Assembly: GCF_963666545.1 (NCBI RefSeq)
Contig: NZ_OY762899.1
Span: 496,001 to 560,000, forward strand
DNA length: 64,000 bases
Origin: an uncultured Bacteroides sp.
Lineage (GTDB): Bacteria; Bacteroidota; Bacteroidia; Bacteroidales; Bacteroidaceae
Direction of reading: 5' to 3'
The notes beneath the pieces were generated by a model. The model saw nothing but the letters and a program-made list of their open reading frames with translations, made no database searches and had not been told where the DNA came from. Position 1 is the stretch's first letter. Every line of letters begins with the position of its first letter. The translations under genes and the position numbers were made by a program. This document shows, one piece after another, positions 46,236 through 56,009 of the stretch.

Positions 46236-49208
46236 TTAAAAATCGAGGTTTACAGACAAAGAGAAGGTTCTGGGGCGAGGATAGAACTGACTATCGAAGC
46301 CATTAGACACTTCCGGATCTACTCCCGAATAGTTGGTGATGGTAAACACATTTTGCACTAAAGCGCCAACTCTGATGTTAGCAAGCTTAAGTACTCTGCC
46401 AAAGTCATACCCCAAGGAGATGTTGTCCATCTTCAGGAAAGAAGCATTCTCCACATAGTAATCAGAGTAATACTGACGAGTCTGAAAACCAGTCTTCAAA
46501 TAATTTGTTGACAAGTTATTAAGAGCAGACGAAACATACTGCATCGTTTCCCAAGCTCCCAAGTTCATATTCATATTATTATACACATAGTTGCCGAGGC
46601 TAGCTCTTAAGGCAAAGCCGAGGCTCCATTTCTTATATGCCAACTGTGTGTTGAATCCCAATAGATAATCGGGCATTGGCGAATGATAGCGATACAAATC
46701 TTTATCATTGATTACCTTGTCGTCATTCAAATCGGCATAAGCTCCTTCAATGGGTTTACCTGCCTGATCATAAATTTGTTTATAAACAAAGAACATATAA
46801 GGGGTATATCCTTCTGTCATAATTTGCAAATTGCGTGAACCCACTAGCGGTCCGGCATAAGTACCGGGCGAAGAAGCATCTTTCACCAAAGAAAGATTTG
46901 TAATCTTTACTTTTTGATACGTAGCATTGAAGCCTACGTTCCATGTGAAGTCTTTGGTTTCAATGGGTATGGCGCTCAATGAAAATTCCAGTCCATGACT
47001 TTTAATATTCCCGATGTTCGTTGTGGCATTGTCGGAGAAGTTTGTACCGGCAGCTACTGATACGGTAGCCAACAAGTCTTTCGTTTTACGGCTATAGTAG
47101 TCAAAACTTCCGGAAATGCGATTCTTAAGGAAACCAAAGTCAAAACCGGCATTATAAGAATTGGTTGTTTCCCATTTCAAATCGGATACATAAGTTTTGG
47201 GACGATAGGTCTTATAATAGGTATTACCTAAAGGATACTGCGCATATTCATTACTTAAAGTATAAATAGGCATATAAGAATAATTGCCAATACCTTCTTG
47301 TTGAGCCGTCACTCCATAGCTTACGCGCAACTTCAGGTTGCTCAACACATTGCTATCCTTCAAGAATTCCTCTTCTGAAACTCTCCATGCCAAAGCCACT
47401 GAAGGGAATGTACCCCATCTGTTATCTTTATTAAAGCGGGAAGTTCCATCCTTACGAACCGTTGCGGTAAGCATATATTTAGAAAACAAAGAATAATTCA
47501 ATCTTCCGTAGAAAGAGATCAAGACGTGTTTTTGATCTTGGGCAGCAGTAGTAGATTGTGCCTCTCCTGCTACATTGTTAACAACATATAGCGGGCTTTT
47601 CTCATGCCAATATTGGTAATCGTAACCTACCGTTGCATCCACATTACTACTGATTGCATCGAACATTTTCGTGTAATTCAGATAGGTAGTCAATAATTTA
47701 TTCATCTTTGTCTGGCTGTAGTCATATACAGTACCTCCCGTTTTATAAGCGTAAGCAGCCGTTTCAGGAATATATCTGCTTCCTTCTCCTTTGGCATAAT
47801 CATATCCCAAAGTAACGTGTGCTTTCAGTTCAGGCAGGAAATGCAATTTATAGTCTACATCAAGATTAGTTATCATACGCTTAACCGTACTTGTATTATC
47901 ATCTTGATTGAGCAGACCCACAGGATTAAGCAAAGCCCCGGTAGCTGGTATTCCTTCAGTATTGAGACTTTCATAATAACCTCCAAAAGCAGTATTGCCG
48001 GAATAAACAGGTTGAGTTGGATTAAAAGCTGCCGCATTCCAAATAGCTGTGGTGCTGGCAAAAGTATTATTGTTATAAGATCCTTTTACATTAAAGTTCA
48101 CTTTCAGATGGTTATCAAAGAAAGAAGGCGTAAGCGAGATACTTTCTGTAAAACGCTCTGCATTATCAGTTTTGAGTAACCCATCCTGACTGTAATATCC
48201 CGTGGATACTCTGAAAGGAAGATATTTTCCTATTTTACCTGATACACTTAGATTGTTATCGGTACCGAATGCCGGATGAAAAATCTCATCGTTCCAAACC
48301 GTAGATGCGTCACCAAGCAAAGCCTTCTGAGCAGTGGTTCCATCTTCATTGATCAAGTCTCTAAACTGGTCGGGGCTCAAGACAGAGATCAATTTTGTTT
48401 TAGTTTGAATGGATTGTGTAGAGCTATAGCTCACCTTTATCTTATCACCCGAGCCTTTTTTCGTGGAGATAATTATCACTCCATTAGACGCTCTAGAGCC
48501 ATAGATAGCTGTAGAAGAGGCATCTTTCAATACCGTTATGCTTTCAATATCATTAGGATTTATCAAGCTTAAAAAGTTACCACTGTTTCCACTGATACCA
48601 CCGCTTTCCAAAGGAACACCATCGAGCACAATCAACGGATCGTTACTTGCATTCAGCGAAGCGCCACCACGAATACGGATAGTACTTCCCGATGTAGGCG
48701 ATCCGCTATTGGACATGATCTGAACACCGGCCACTTTCCCGTTAATCAGTTGCTCGGGCGAACCGATTAATCCGCCATTGAAATCTTTACTGTTAAGGTC
48801 GGACACGGAACCCGTTAAGTCACTCTTCTTCTGGCTTCCATATCCAATGACAACCACATCAGAAAGTGTTTGCGCCTGTGGTTGCAATTTCACATTCAGC
48901 ATATTATTGGCCGGAATCTGCAATGATTGCGTTTCATAGCCTATAAATGAAAATTGCAACACTGTTTTGCCATTAGGCACAGATAGCGAAAAATTTCCAT
49001 CTAAATCGCTGACAGTTCCTATGGTAGTACCCGATACAGTGATGTTAACACCAATCATCGCTTCCCGAGTCTCATCAAGGACTTTTCCTGAGACTTTTCT
49101 CTCACCTCCCTTTTGCTGTGCAAATAGAGGAGCAGTGATTCCTGACAGTGCTATGCATAGAGTAAAAAACACTGCAAGAAATCGAAGATCAGAGATTTTA
49201 CTATTCAT
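46236..49208 (-). CDS. SusC-family TonB-dependent outer-membrane transporter
   Basis: The 990-residue protein has a signal peptide (about 1-30), an N-terminal carboxypeptidase-like domain (KVSGKVLDETREAMIGVNITVSGTTIGTVSDLDGNFSL), a plug with GYGSQKKSDLTGSVS and IRIRGGASLNASNDPLIVLDGVPL, and a 22-strand barrel ending in FSLSVNLDF. It imports galacto-oligosaccharides with SusD. An extra N-terminal signalling domain is absent, which fits control by the HTCS rather than by an anti-sigma factor. Confidence 0.97.
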   Translation of the reverse strand: MNSKISDLRFLAVFFTLCIALSGITAPLFAQQKGGERKVSGKVLDETREAMIGVNITVSGTTIGTVSDLDGNFSLSVPNGKTVLQFSFIGYETQSLQIPANNMLNVKLQPQAQTLSDVVVIGYGSQKKSDLTGSVSDLNSKDFNGGLIGSPEQLINGKVAGVQIMSNSGSPTSGSTIRIRGGASLNASNDPLIVLDGVPLESGGISGNSGNFLSLINPNDIESITVLKDASSTAIYGSRASNGVIIISTKKGSGDKIKVSYSSTQSIQTKTKLISVLSPDQFRDLINEDGTTAQKALLGDASTVWNDEIFHPAFGTDNNLSVSGKIGKYLPFRVSTGYYSQDGLLKTDNAERFTESISLTPSFFDNHLKVNFNVKGSYNNNTFASTTAIWNAAAFNPTQPVYSGNTAFGGYYESLNTEGIPATGALLNPVGLLNQDDNTSTVKRMITNLDVDYKLHFLPELKAHVTLGYDYAKGEGSRYIPETAAYAYKTGGTVYDYSQTKMNKLLTTYLNYTKMFDAISSNVDATVGYDYQYWHEKSPLYVVNNVAGEAQSTTAAQDQKHVLISFYGRLNYSLFSKYMLTATVRKDGTSRFNKDNRWGTFPSVALAWRVSEEEFLKDSNVLSNLKLRVSYGVTAQQEGIGNYSYMPIYTLSNEYAQYPLGNTYYKTYRPKTYVSDLKWETTNSYNAGFDFGFLKNRISGSFDYYSRKTKDLLATVSVAAGTNFSDNATTNIGNIKSHGLEFSLSAIPIETKDFTWNVGFNATYQKVKITNLSLVKDASSPGTYAGPLVGSRNLQIMTEGYTPYMFFVYKQIYDQAGKPIEGAYADLNDDKVINDKDLYRYHSPMPDYLLGFNTQLAYKKWSLGFALRASLGNYVYNNMNMNLGAWETMQYVSSALNNLSTNYLKTGFQTRQYYSDYYVENASFLKMDNISLGYDFGRVLKLANIRVGALVQNVFTITNYSGVDPEVSNGFDSQFYPRPRTFSLSVNLDF

Positions 49209-49266
49209 AATAATAGATTTAAAAATGTTTTAGTTATTGTTTTGAATGATATTAGTTATTGAATTT

Positions 49267-51825
49267 TTATTCTAACCACACACTACCCAATTCCAAAGTA
49301 GAGGTTTGTCCATCAGCCGGAAGTAAGGTTAACTCCACCGACTCTATATCTTTTAGTTCAAAAGGAATCTTAGTTACAGGTTCAAAATATTTTTTCAGAA
49401 AAACGGGATACGGACAGGGTAGCAGAGCGGTTTCTCCTTGCACCAATTGTGATAGAGGTATTCGAATGATACCTTTTGATTGGCTAATCATCGCTTTGTA
49501 CGTATATCCAAAAGTAGAGATGAAACCTGCGGTAAGCGTGTCTGCCTCATTTTTGATCACGTTCATGCAGAGATATTTGCAGGTAGATAAACGCTTTTCT
49601 CTTGCCATTAGATCATCACGTATCCATTTTCTAATAAAGAGCTTTCCTCCGGTATCTTGTGTCTTAACATAAAACTTCACTGTGCTCTCGTTTGTTGGAG
49701 CATTGAGTACCAAATTCCTACTTATTGAAGCCCACTCGGGCATCGAATAAGTATCTATGTCATTATCCTCAGCATCAGGGGTAATGATTCGAATGGGACT
49801 GTCAGGTGTCACAACACTACTCTCCCAATAGTTATTCCGGTAATAATCCCAATCGAGAGGAGATCCCGCTACTCCGGCAGGAAAAGTATATAGGCTGTCT
49901 TTGCGACAGGCTGTGATAGTATATCTAAATTTACCACCGACTATATCATCTGTCGGAATCACCGTTTCGTAATGATAGCCACCCACATTCTTCATAGTAT
50001 AATAGGTATTACGAGGATTCCAGAACGAAATCTTATCAGAGTACAGAATCACCGAATCGGGCTTTTGAGGTCCAATAACTGTTGCTTCAATACGCATAGG
50101 AGTGCCTTGTTCAACGGCCTTAGGGGCTGTATGGATTACCTGATAAGAAGAAGCACTTGCTTTCGGAGCAACGAACTCACCTAAACGAATATTCTGCCAA
50201 CGAGTATCTTTCTGCCAAACAGAGGAAGGGACATATCCATCTCGTTGCAACAAATAAACTCCGGGACGCAAAGCTATGTTTCCGTTTGAAGATTGTTGGC
50301 TGGAAGTATTCCCTTCGTTCAATCCGATTGCCGAGAAGCTTTGCCCCAAGCCGGGTAAAGCGATTTTCATATTCCACGTATTCCACAAGATAGAAACGAC
50401 CTCTTTCTTCAGAGAAGGTTTCTCAAACGGATCTTTCACTTGAACGGCATCGGGCATGACCTCCAAGCGCCAAAGTCCATCTTCTAATTTATCAGCAAAA
50501 TAAGCACCGGTTCCTTCAGATGCAATGACAGATGAACTGCCGCATCCGGCCACGGATTTCAAACGGCTGAGAGCAATCGGTTGCACAGCTGTACTGTTAG
50601 AATAGTAGAACTTCTCCGAAGAGTTCATCACGCTCAGGTCTTCTTGATAGCTAACTCGAAATGCATCAAAAAGGGTATCATTGGGATAGGTTCCATAAGA
50701 TTTATTGCGGGGAACGGCGTAGGCTGCTTCGGCAGCTATCTTCATGCTGATAGCCTTTGAAGGAGTATAAGCCAGATTCAAGAAATGAGTCTGATACTCT
50801 GTATTTGCCCATGCCATATCAATGGGATCGTAGGCAAACTGAGTGATCCATTGAAAACCTGCACCGCGAAAGGTACGTGCCATAGCCGGATACATATAAG
50901 AATAGGTGATGTCGGCCGGGTCGAATTCATACACAAGTTTGGCTTTAGTAGGAAAGCCTTTTACATGATCAAAAGGAATGTCGTAGGAGTCTACATAAGG
51001 AAGAAAGTTCCCTTTGCGGGTATGCCCGGCAACCAGGCCAATAGGATACCACTGATAGGTAGTGCCCTGAACATTCGTGGAATAGTATGCCTCAACTTGC
51101 TGCCTGTTGTGACTTACATTATAGAATACAGGTTTTTTGTTTCCTGCTTTTTTCATTGCTTTCAGCATTCGGTCTATATACTGCTTCGTTTGTGCGGGCG
51201 TACCGCTGTGACAAGGTTCATTATTGATCTCGAAACCAACAATGCCCGCATCATCCTTATATGCTTTCTTGGTATATGGGTTGATATGCTTTATCAAATG
51301 ATAGATATAATTCTCCTGCGCTGCAATAGCCTGACTATTAGCATGCACATCACATTTATCATAACCATAAGAGAAACCTCCTGTTTGCTCATTCTTTTCC
51401 GGATAACCATTGCCAAAGTTTGTCTGGGCAGTAAGCACTACACTAATGCCACGTTCTTTGAGTTTAGATATGAGGTAATCCAGCAAATCAAGGTGATCGT
51501 TTTCAAGCAGATTCCCATCCTTGTCGGATACTTCCACATCCCATATATGAATGCGATAAGCATTGAATCCCAAGCGGGCAAAATGATACACATCTCTGTC
51601 AATAGCTTCTTTGCGGTTTATACCCAGATAACCCATCGCGCGATAAGCATGGGCAAAAGGCAGCGTATAGTTCACGCCAAAGAATGAAGTTTCCTGATGA
51701 GTATCCGACCAGCGCATTACGCCTTTGCCATCCACATAAACTGAAGGGGGTGATTGAAAATGTTTCTGTCCCGACACATAGAAAGAAAAGAGACAGCAAA
51801 CAACTGTGAATATGTATTTCTTCAT
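49267..51825 (-). CDS. Secreted clan GH-A-like glycoside hydrolase, possible exo-beta-galactosidase
   Basis: I place the start at MKKYIFTVVCCLFSFYVSG (51825), a good signal peptide; an ATG three codons earlier is possible. The protein (about 852 residues) has a TIM-barrel half (about 40-400 in the longer numbering) with FGVNYTLPFAHAYRA, RIHIWDVE, the likely acid/base Glu206 in VGFEINNEPCHS and the likely nucleophile Glu303 in LVYEFDPADIT. A beta-sandwich half of unknown function follows. Clan A glycosidases share this pattern. In galactan loci of Bacteroides, exo-acting beta-galactosidases such as GH147 sit in a similar place, so this may be one. A search is needed to assign the family. Confidence 0.75.
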   Translation of the reverse strand: MKKYIFTVVCCLFSFYVSGQKHFQSPPSVYVDGKGVMRWSDTHQETSFFGVNYTLPFAHAYRAMGYLGINRKEAIDRDVYHFARLGFNAYRIHIWDVEVSDKDGNLLENDHLDLLDYLISKLKERGISVVLTAQTNFGNGYPEKNEQTGGFSYGYDKCDVHANSQAIAAQENYIYHLIKHINPYTKKAYKDDAGIVGFEINNEPCHSGTPAQTKQYIDRMLKAMKKAGNKKPVFYNVSHNRQQVEAYYSTNVQGTTYQWYPIGLVAGHTRKGNFLPYVDSYDIPFDHVKGFPTKAKLVYEFDPADITYSYMYPAMARTFRGAGFQWITQFAYDPIDMAWANTEYQTHFLNLAYTPSKAISMKIAAEAAYAVPRNKSYGTYPNDTLFDAFRVSYQEDLSVMNSSEKFYYSNSTAVQPIALSRLKSVAGCGSSSVIASEGTGAYFADKLEDGLWRLEVMPDAVQVKDPFEKPSLKKEVVSILWNTWNMKIALPGLGQSFSAIGLNEGNTSSQQSSNGNIALRPGVYLLQRDGYVPSSVWQKDTRWQNIRLGEFVAPKASASSYQVIHTAPKAVEQGTPMRIEATVIGPQKPDSVILYSDKISFWNPRNTYYTMKNVGGYHYETVIPTDDIVGGKFRYTITACRKDSLYTFPAGVAGSPLDWDYYRNNYWESSVVTPDSPIRIITPDAEDNDIDTYSMPEWASISRNLVLNAPTNESTVKFYVKTQDTGGKLFIRKWIRDDLMAREKRLSTCKYLCMNVIKNEADTLTAGFISTFGYTYKAMISQSKGIIRIPLSQLVQGETALLPCPYPVFLKKYFEPVTKIPFELKDIESVELTLLPADGQTSTLELGSVWLE

Positions 51826-51858
51826 GAATATCAATTTTAGGTCTTAATTCTGTATATG

Positions 51859-51889
51859 CAAAAATAGGAGCAACCAGCAAGTTGCACAA
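51859..51889 (-). promoter_or_regulatory. Promoter of the galactan utilisation operon
   Basis: On the minus strand a TTG (51889-51887) is followed, after 20 bases, by TATTTTTG (51866-51859), a good -33/-7 pair. An inverted repeat, GCAAC-N6-GTTGC (51870-51885), lies between them and could be an operator. The start site would be about 30 bases before the first gene of the operon. Confidence 0.65.
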
Positions 51890-51936
51890 GCAGATTTTGG
51901 ACATAAAAGGATATAAAAAGGACATGATAAGATGAG

Positions 51937-51982
51937 ACCTCTTCGGGCATTCCGGTTAGACGATCAAAATGCCAGAAGAGGT
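51937..51982 (-). terminator. Hairpin after the HTCS gene
   Basis: A 15-base stem with one mismatch (51937-51951 with 51968-51982; ACCTCTTC and GAAGAGGT at the base) follows the HTCS stop by nine bases. It has no T run, so it may slow or stabilise rather than fully terminate. Confidence 0.6.
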
Positions 51983-51990
51983 TAAAGATC

Positions 51991-54900
51991 TTATTGTTCC
52001 TCCATAAATTGGCGGGGTGTTTTATCAAATTCAGCCTGGAAGCATTTTGAGAAATAAGAATGATTAGAGAAGCCGACCATATACATCACTTCTGCCACAG
52101 AGAATTTCTTTTGAGCAAGAAGCATCGCTGCCTTTTTCATGCGAATCGATTTAATGTATTCTACAGGAGTGAGGGCCGTCAACTGTTTTATTTTTCGGTA
52201 GATCTGTTTGTTATTAATGCCCGACAGCTCGCTCAGCGCATTTACGTTTAACTCGGACTCAGAAATGTGATCTTCAATAATCTTTGTAATATTAAATAAG
52301 AACTTCTCATCAATAGAGGTGGCTTCTATCGCTTTAGGAGTGGCAATGACCTCTATACGTGCTTTGACCTCTATCTTCTTACGAGTTCGCAGCAACTGTT
52401 CTATTCTCGACAATAGAATGTCGGCTTCAAATGGTTTAGGTAAGAACACGTCAATGTTCATATTAAAACTTTCAAGCTGTGTCTCCTTATCATCTTTGGC
52501 TGTAAGCAGAATAATAGGAATGGTAGAGGTTGGCATGTTTTTCTTTATCTGCTGACACATCTCCAATCCATTCATCACAGGCATCATAATGTCGCTGATG
52601 ATTAAGTTGGGCATATAGTGAAAGCAGAGCTCTACTCCTTCTTTTCCGTTGGTAGCAATCAAACAGCGATACTTAGTACGCAGTATATCTTGTATAAAGC
52701 TTGTAATTTCTTGATTGTCATCAACAATCAAAACCAAGGGCAGACTATTATCTTCCACCTGAACATTACTTTCTGCTTCAGGAGTATTGTCTGCAACAAC
52801 AGACAATGGCAGAGTAATGCTGATTGTTGTGCCTTGGTTTTCTTGCGATTTAAGTGAAAGCGTTCCACCATGAAGTTCCACGTATGCCTTTACCAAATAT
52901 AATCCGATGCCGGTGCCGTCTTTTTCTTTGGCCGTTTTTGAAGACTGGAAGAAACGTTGGAAAACATACGGAATATCTTTCTCAGGAATGCCGATGCCGG
53001 TATCGGACAAGTTTATCCGGAGCAATCTTTCTTCTTCCAGATAATTCAGTGCCAGCTCTATCCTACCCTTCTTGGTATATTTCACCGCATTCGACAGGAT
53101 GTTATTCAAAATAGATTCGAGCTTCAATAAATCCACATCCATATAGAGTTTCTCCACATTGGTTTGAAAAAGAAACTCCAGTTGTTTATCCTCCTGCTTT
53201 TCCTCTTCATAAATAGAGAACAGACTTTTAGAAAAAGCCACAAACTCTATCCTCGAAAGAATAAGCAGTGAACCGATAGCGGCATCTACTCTATTAAAGT
53301 CGAGTACCTGATGAATCAGAGAGTTCAGCTTCATCGCATTTCTCTGCACCAATTGCAATTGTTTCTTCACCTCTTGATTCTTTATGTCCAATAGCAAGCG
53401 ACTAACCGGCGCAATGATCATGCTGAGCGGTGTCTTAAAGTCATGAGATACGTTGGTGAAGAAGTCTATTTTCAACTTCGATTGTTCCAGGATCTTTTCT
53501 TTCTCAATGCGGGCAATCTTCAATTTACTCTTTACCCTGAAGAAGTTTATAGTCCAGAGAATAAGGCTGATGAACAGAATAAAATAGATACTCTTTGCCC
53601 AAAATGTGTAGTACCAAGGCGGTTGGATATTCACATCCAACGTATAAGCGTTTTCTGAAGGTTTACCATCAACGTTCAATCGAGTAACAACGAGTTTGTA
53701 CTTTCCATAAGGAAGATTACTATATGATATGCGATTCGTGTTCGGCTTAAGCAGGCTCCACTCCTCCTCAATCCCCTCAAGCTTATATACAAACTTATTC
53801 TTTTCCTCTTGAGAATAGGGGAAATCGGAGAACTCAAAAGTCAGATGGTTCTGTCGGTAATTCAAATCAAGCTGCTTCACATAACGAATGCTCTGACTAT
53901 TGTCTGATGAGCCGGGAGAAAACAACTGATTATTTATGTAAAAACCTGTAAGGGTAACAGTGCGATTGCGAGTGTTAAGTTTGATGATCTCAGGAGAACA
54001 AATGGCATAACCATCAACAGAACCCAGATAGATACGATCATTCTTCTTATCGAAGTACATGCTGGTGAAGATTTTATCCATTACATTGAACCGCTGTGCA
54101 TTCATTGTCTTCTTATCAACGACCCAGAAACCATCCGCTGTGGAAATCCAAATAGAGTTATTTACCTCCATCATGGAGAATACTTCACTGGTGCTAAAGG
54201 CATCGAACTTAATCACTCGTGAACTGCTATCTTTGGGGTCTATGCGCATCATCCCACCTCTGAAGCCTACCCAGATAATTCCTGCATCATCACAAAGAAT
54301 ATAGCTCGGGCTCTTTTCGCCGCTCAATCCTCCAAGTTGTATCTTGGTAATCTTTTTAGTCTTCGTGTTAATCTTATCAATACCATTATTATAGAGCAGT
54401 ACCCACACATTGCCTTCATGGTCGGGAATCATTTGATTGATAAACATGCCTGAAAGCCCGTTACGAGTTGAATAGTTTTCTTCGGCTATGTAATAGCTCG
54501 CAGTGGAATGCATCAATTTTTCTTTGTCGACTACAAAGATACCACCCAGACAAGTGGCAACCCAGAGCTTGCCTTTATCATCTTCGAAGAGGTGATATAC
54601 CCAGTTACTATTATAGGTACGCGTGCTATCTATTATATTATAATGTATAAATTGCTGCGACTTGTAATCGTATCGATTGACACTTCCATCCGTTGCTATC
54701 CACAAATAATGATCTTTATCTTCGTAGATTTCTCTTATTCTATTGTGCGACAAAGGATGCTTCCTATCGCCCATCTTATACCATATCGAATTATTTGGAT
54801 AGCCTGATGAGCGTTCCGAACGTATTAAACCATTGGTTCCACCAAACCAGTAATAATTTCGCGAATCCTTGAAAATGGAATAAAAATGGTTACCATCTCC

Positions 54901-55911
54901 CATACCGGTTATCTGAGCAATGGGAATAAACTGAAAAGCACTGTTGTAACGAGACATAGAAATGCCATAATCGGTTCCCAACCAGATATTCTTGTCGTGA
55001 TCAGAAAAAACATTCCAGATAATGTTGTTTGATAAAGACTGAATGTTGCGGGAATCATGCACAACGTGTTGCATCTCGTTGATTTCATGATACACATACA
55101 ATCCGTTATCTGTACCAACCAATAGATGTTGACTTCCATCCAGTGCCAATGATTTGATGGAATTGTCCCGAAACAGTTCAATCTTCTCTGCACGATGCCG
55201 AGAGGGAATGTATTTGAAAAGACTTCCTTCTGTGCCGACCCACACGCAATGACGAACAGTGTCTTCGAGTAAAGAGTTGATGAATTGATTGTTTTTTGTT
55301 TTATCGATAGGAAGAGCTATTCTTTCAAAATTGTCGGTCTTAGGCACATAGCGACAAAAGCCATTGTAGGTGCCGACATAGATCGTTTTATCAGTAGTGG
55401 CTATGATGGAATAAATAGTAGGATGAGGAAGTCCCGAATGTTTCTTCTGGCTAAAGTTCTTCAATCGTTTCTTTACGAGATCGTAAGTGTACAATCCGTT
55501 CAATGTTCCAATCCATAAAGTATTTGCTTGCAATGCAATTGTCCTTACATCCGATGGAAAATGGACCTCAGCTTCCTCGTATTGATCAGTTTTGTAGTTA
55601 TAGATTAGAACTCCATTGTCGGCTCCCAAATACAGATAGGTGTCATTGACAATAACCCCACAATAGATACGAGTGTTGCTCTTTGAGCCAAATGTAAAGT
55701 GTTGTTGTGCGGAATATCCGTCGTAACTAAACAGGCCTTTGTTAGATCCCACCCAGACTAAACCTTCAGAATCTTGAAGAAAACAACTGATCACAGATGC
55801 TTCGGGGCTTAAGCTTATATTATCGAATATCTGGTAGCTCATCTTTTGCCCGCAGAGACGACCTGCCAAAAGACAAAAGAGTAAGAGAAGATAGGTTGTT
55901 CTTTTTTGCAT
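51991..55911 (-). CDS. Hybrid two-component system regulator (HTCS) of the galactan locus
   Basis: The 1306-residue membrane protein senses oligosaccharide in the periplasm and activates the locus. It has, in order, a signal peptide (1-21), Reg_prop propeller repeats (about 25-650), a Y_Y_Y domain (about 690-765), a membrane segment (767-791), and a histidine kinase with His823 in NVSHDFKTP and ATP-binding NAVKYT (941-946) and DTGIGIPE. A receiver domain with Asp1107 in IISDIMMPVMNG and an AraC-type helix-turn-helix (about 1205-1303) complete it. All phosphotransfer residues are present. The same gene order (GH2, GH53, SusE-like, SusD, SusC, regulator) is known for the pectic galactan locus BT4667-BT4673 of B. 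thetaiotaomicron. Confidence 0.96.
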   Translation of the reverse strand: MQKRTTYLLLLFCLLAGRLCGQKMSYQIFDNISLSPEASVISCFLQDSEGLVWVGSNKGLFSYDGYSAQQHFTFGSKSNTRIYCGVIVNDTYLYLGADNGVLIYNYKTDQYEEAEVHFPSDVRTIALQANTLWIGTLNGLYTYDLVKKRLKNFSQKKHSGLPHPTIYSIIATTDKTIYVGTYNGFCRYVPKTDNFERIALPIDKTKNNQFINSLLEDTVRHCVWVGTEGSLFKYIPSRHRAEKIELFRDNSIKSLALDGSQHLLVGTDNGLYVYHEINEMQHVVHDSRNIQSLSNNIIWNVFSDHDKNIWLGTDYGISMSRYNSAFQFIPIAQITGMGDGNHFYSIFKDSRNYYWFGGTNGLIRSERSSGYPNNSIWYKMGDRKHPLSHNRIREIYEDKDHYLWIATDGSVNRYDYKSQQFIHYNIIDSTRTYNSNWVYHLFEDDKGKLWVATCLGGIFVVDKEKLMHSTASYYIAEENYSTRNGLSGMFINQMIPDHEGNVWVLLYNNGIDKINTKTKKITKIQLGGLSGEKSPSYILCDDAGIIWVGFRGGMMRIDPKDSSSRVIKFDAFSTSEVFSMMEVNNSIWISTADGFWVVDKKTMNAQRFNVMDKIFTSMYFDKKNDRIYLGSVDGYAICSPEIIKLNTRNRTVTLTGFYINNQLFSPGSSDNSQSIRYVKQLDLNYRQNHLTFEFSDFPYSQEEKNKFVYKLEGIEEEWSLLKPNTNRISYSNLPYGKYKLVVTRLNVDGKPSENAYTLDVNIQPPWYYTFWAKSIYFILFISLILWTINFFRVKSKLKIARIEKEKILEQSKLKIDFFTNVSHDFKTPLSMIIAPVSRLLLDIKNQEVKKQLQLVQRNAMKLNSLIHQVLDFNRVDAAIGSLLILSRIEFVAFSKSLFSIYEEEKQEDKQLEFLFQTNVEKLYMDVDLLKLESILNNILSNAVKYTKKGRIELALNYLEEERLLRINLSDTGIGIPEKDIPYVFQRFFQSSKTAKEKDGTGIGLYLVKAYVELHGGTLSLKSQENQGTTISITLPLSVVADNTPEAESNVQVEDNSLPLVLIVDDNQEITSFIQDILRTKYRCLIATNGKEGVELCFHYMPNLIISDIMMPVMNGLEMCQQIKKNMPTSTIPIILLTAKDDKETQLESFNMNIDVFLPKPFEADILLSRIEQLLRTRKKIEVKARIEVIATPKAIEATSIDEKFLFNITKIIEDHISESELNVNALSELSGINNKQIYRKIKQLTALTPVEYIKSIRMKKAAMLLAQKKFSVAEVMYMVGFSNHSYFSKCFQAEFDKTPRQFMEEQ

Positions 55912-55947
55912 AGCTTAATCAAAGGTGATAATTGGAGTATGAGACTA

Positions 55948-55955
55948 CAAATATA
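55948..55955 (-). promoter_or_regulatory. Promoter -7 element of the HTCS gene
   Basis: The minus strand reads TATATTTG, a match to TAnnTTTG, 36 bases before the ATG at 55911. No clear -33 element was seen. Confidence 0.5.
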
Positions 55956-56009
55956 TCCAAATCTACTAACAATGCACGAAGCAGCATGACGAAAATGAGA
56001 TTTATAGCA

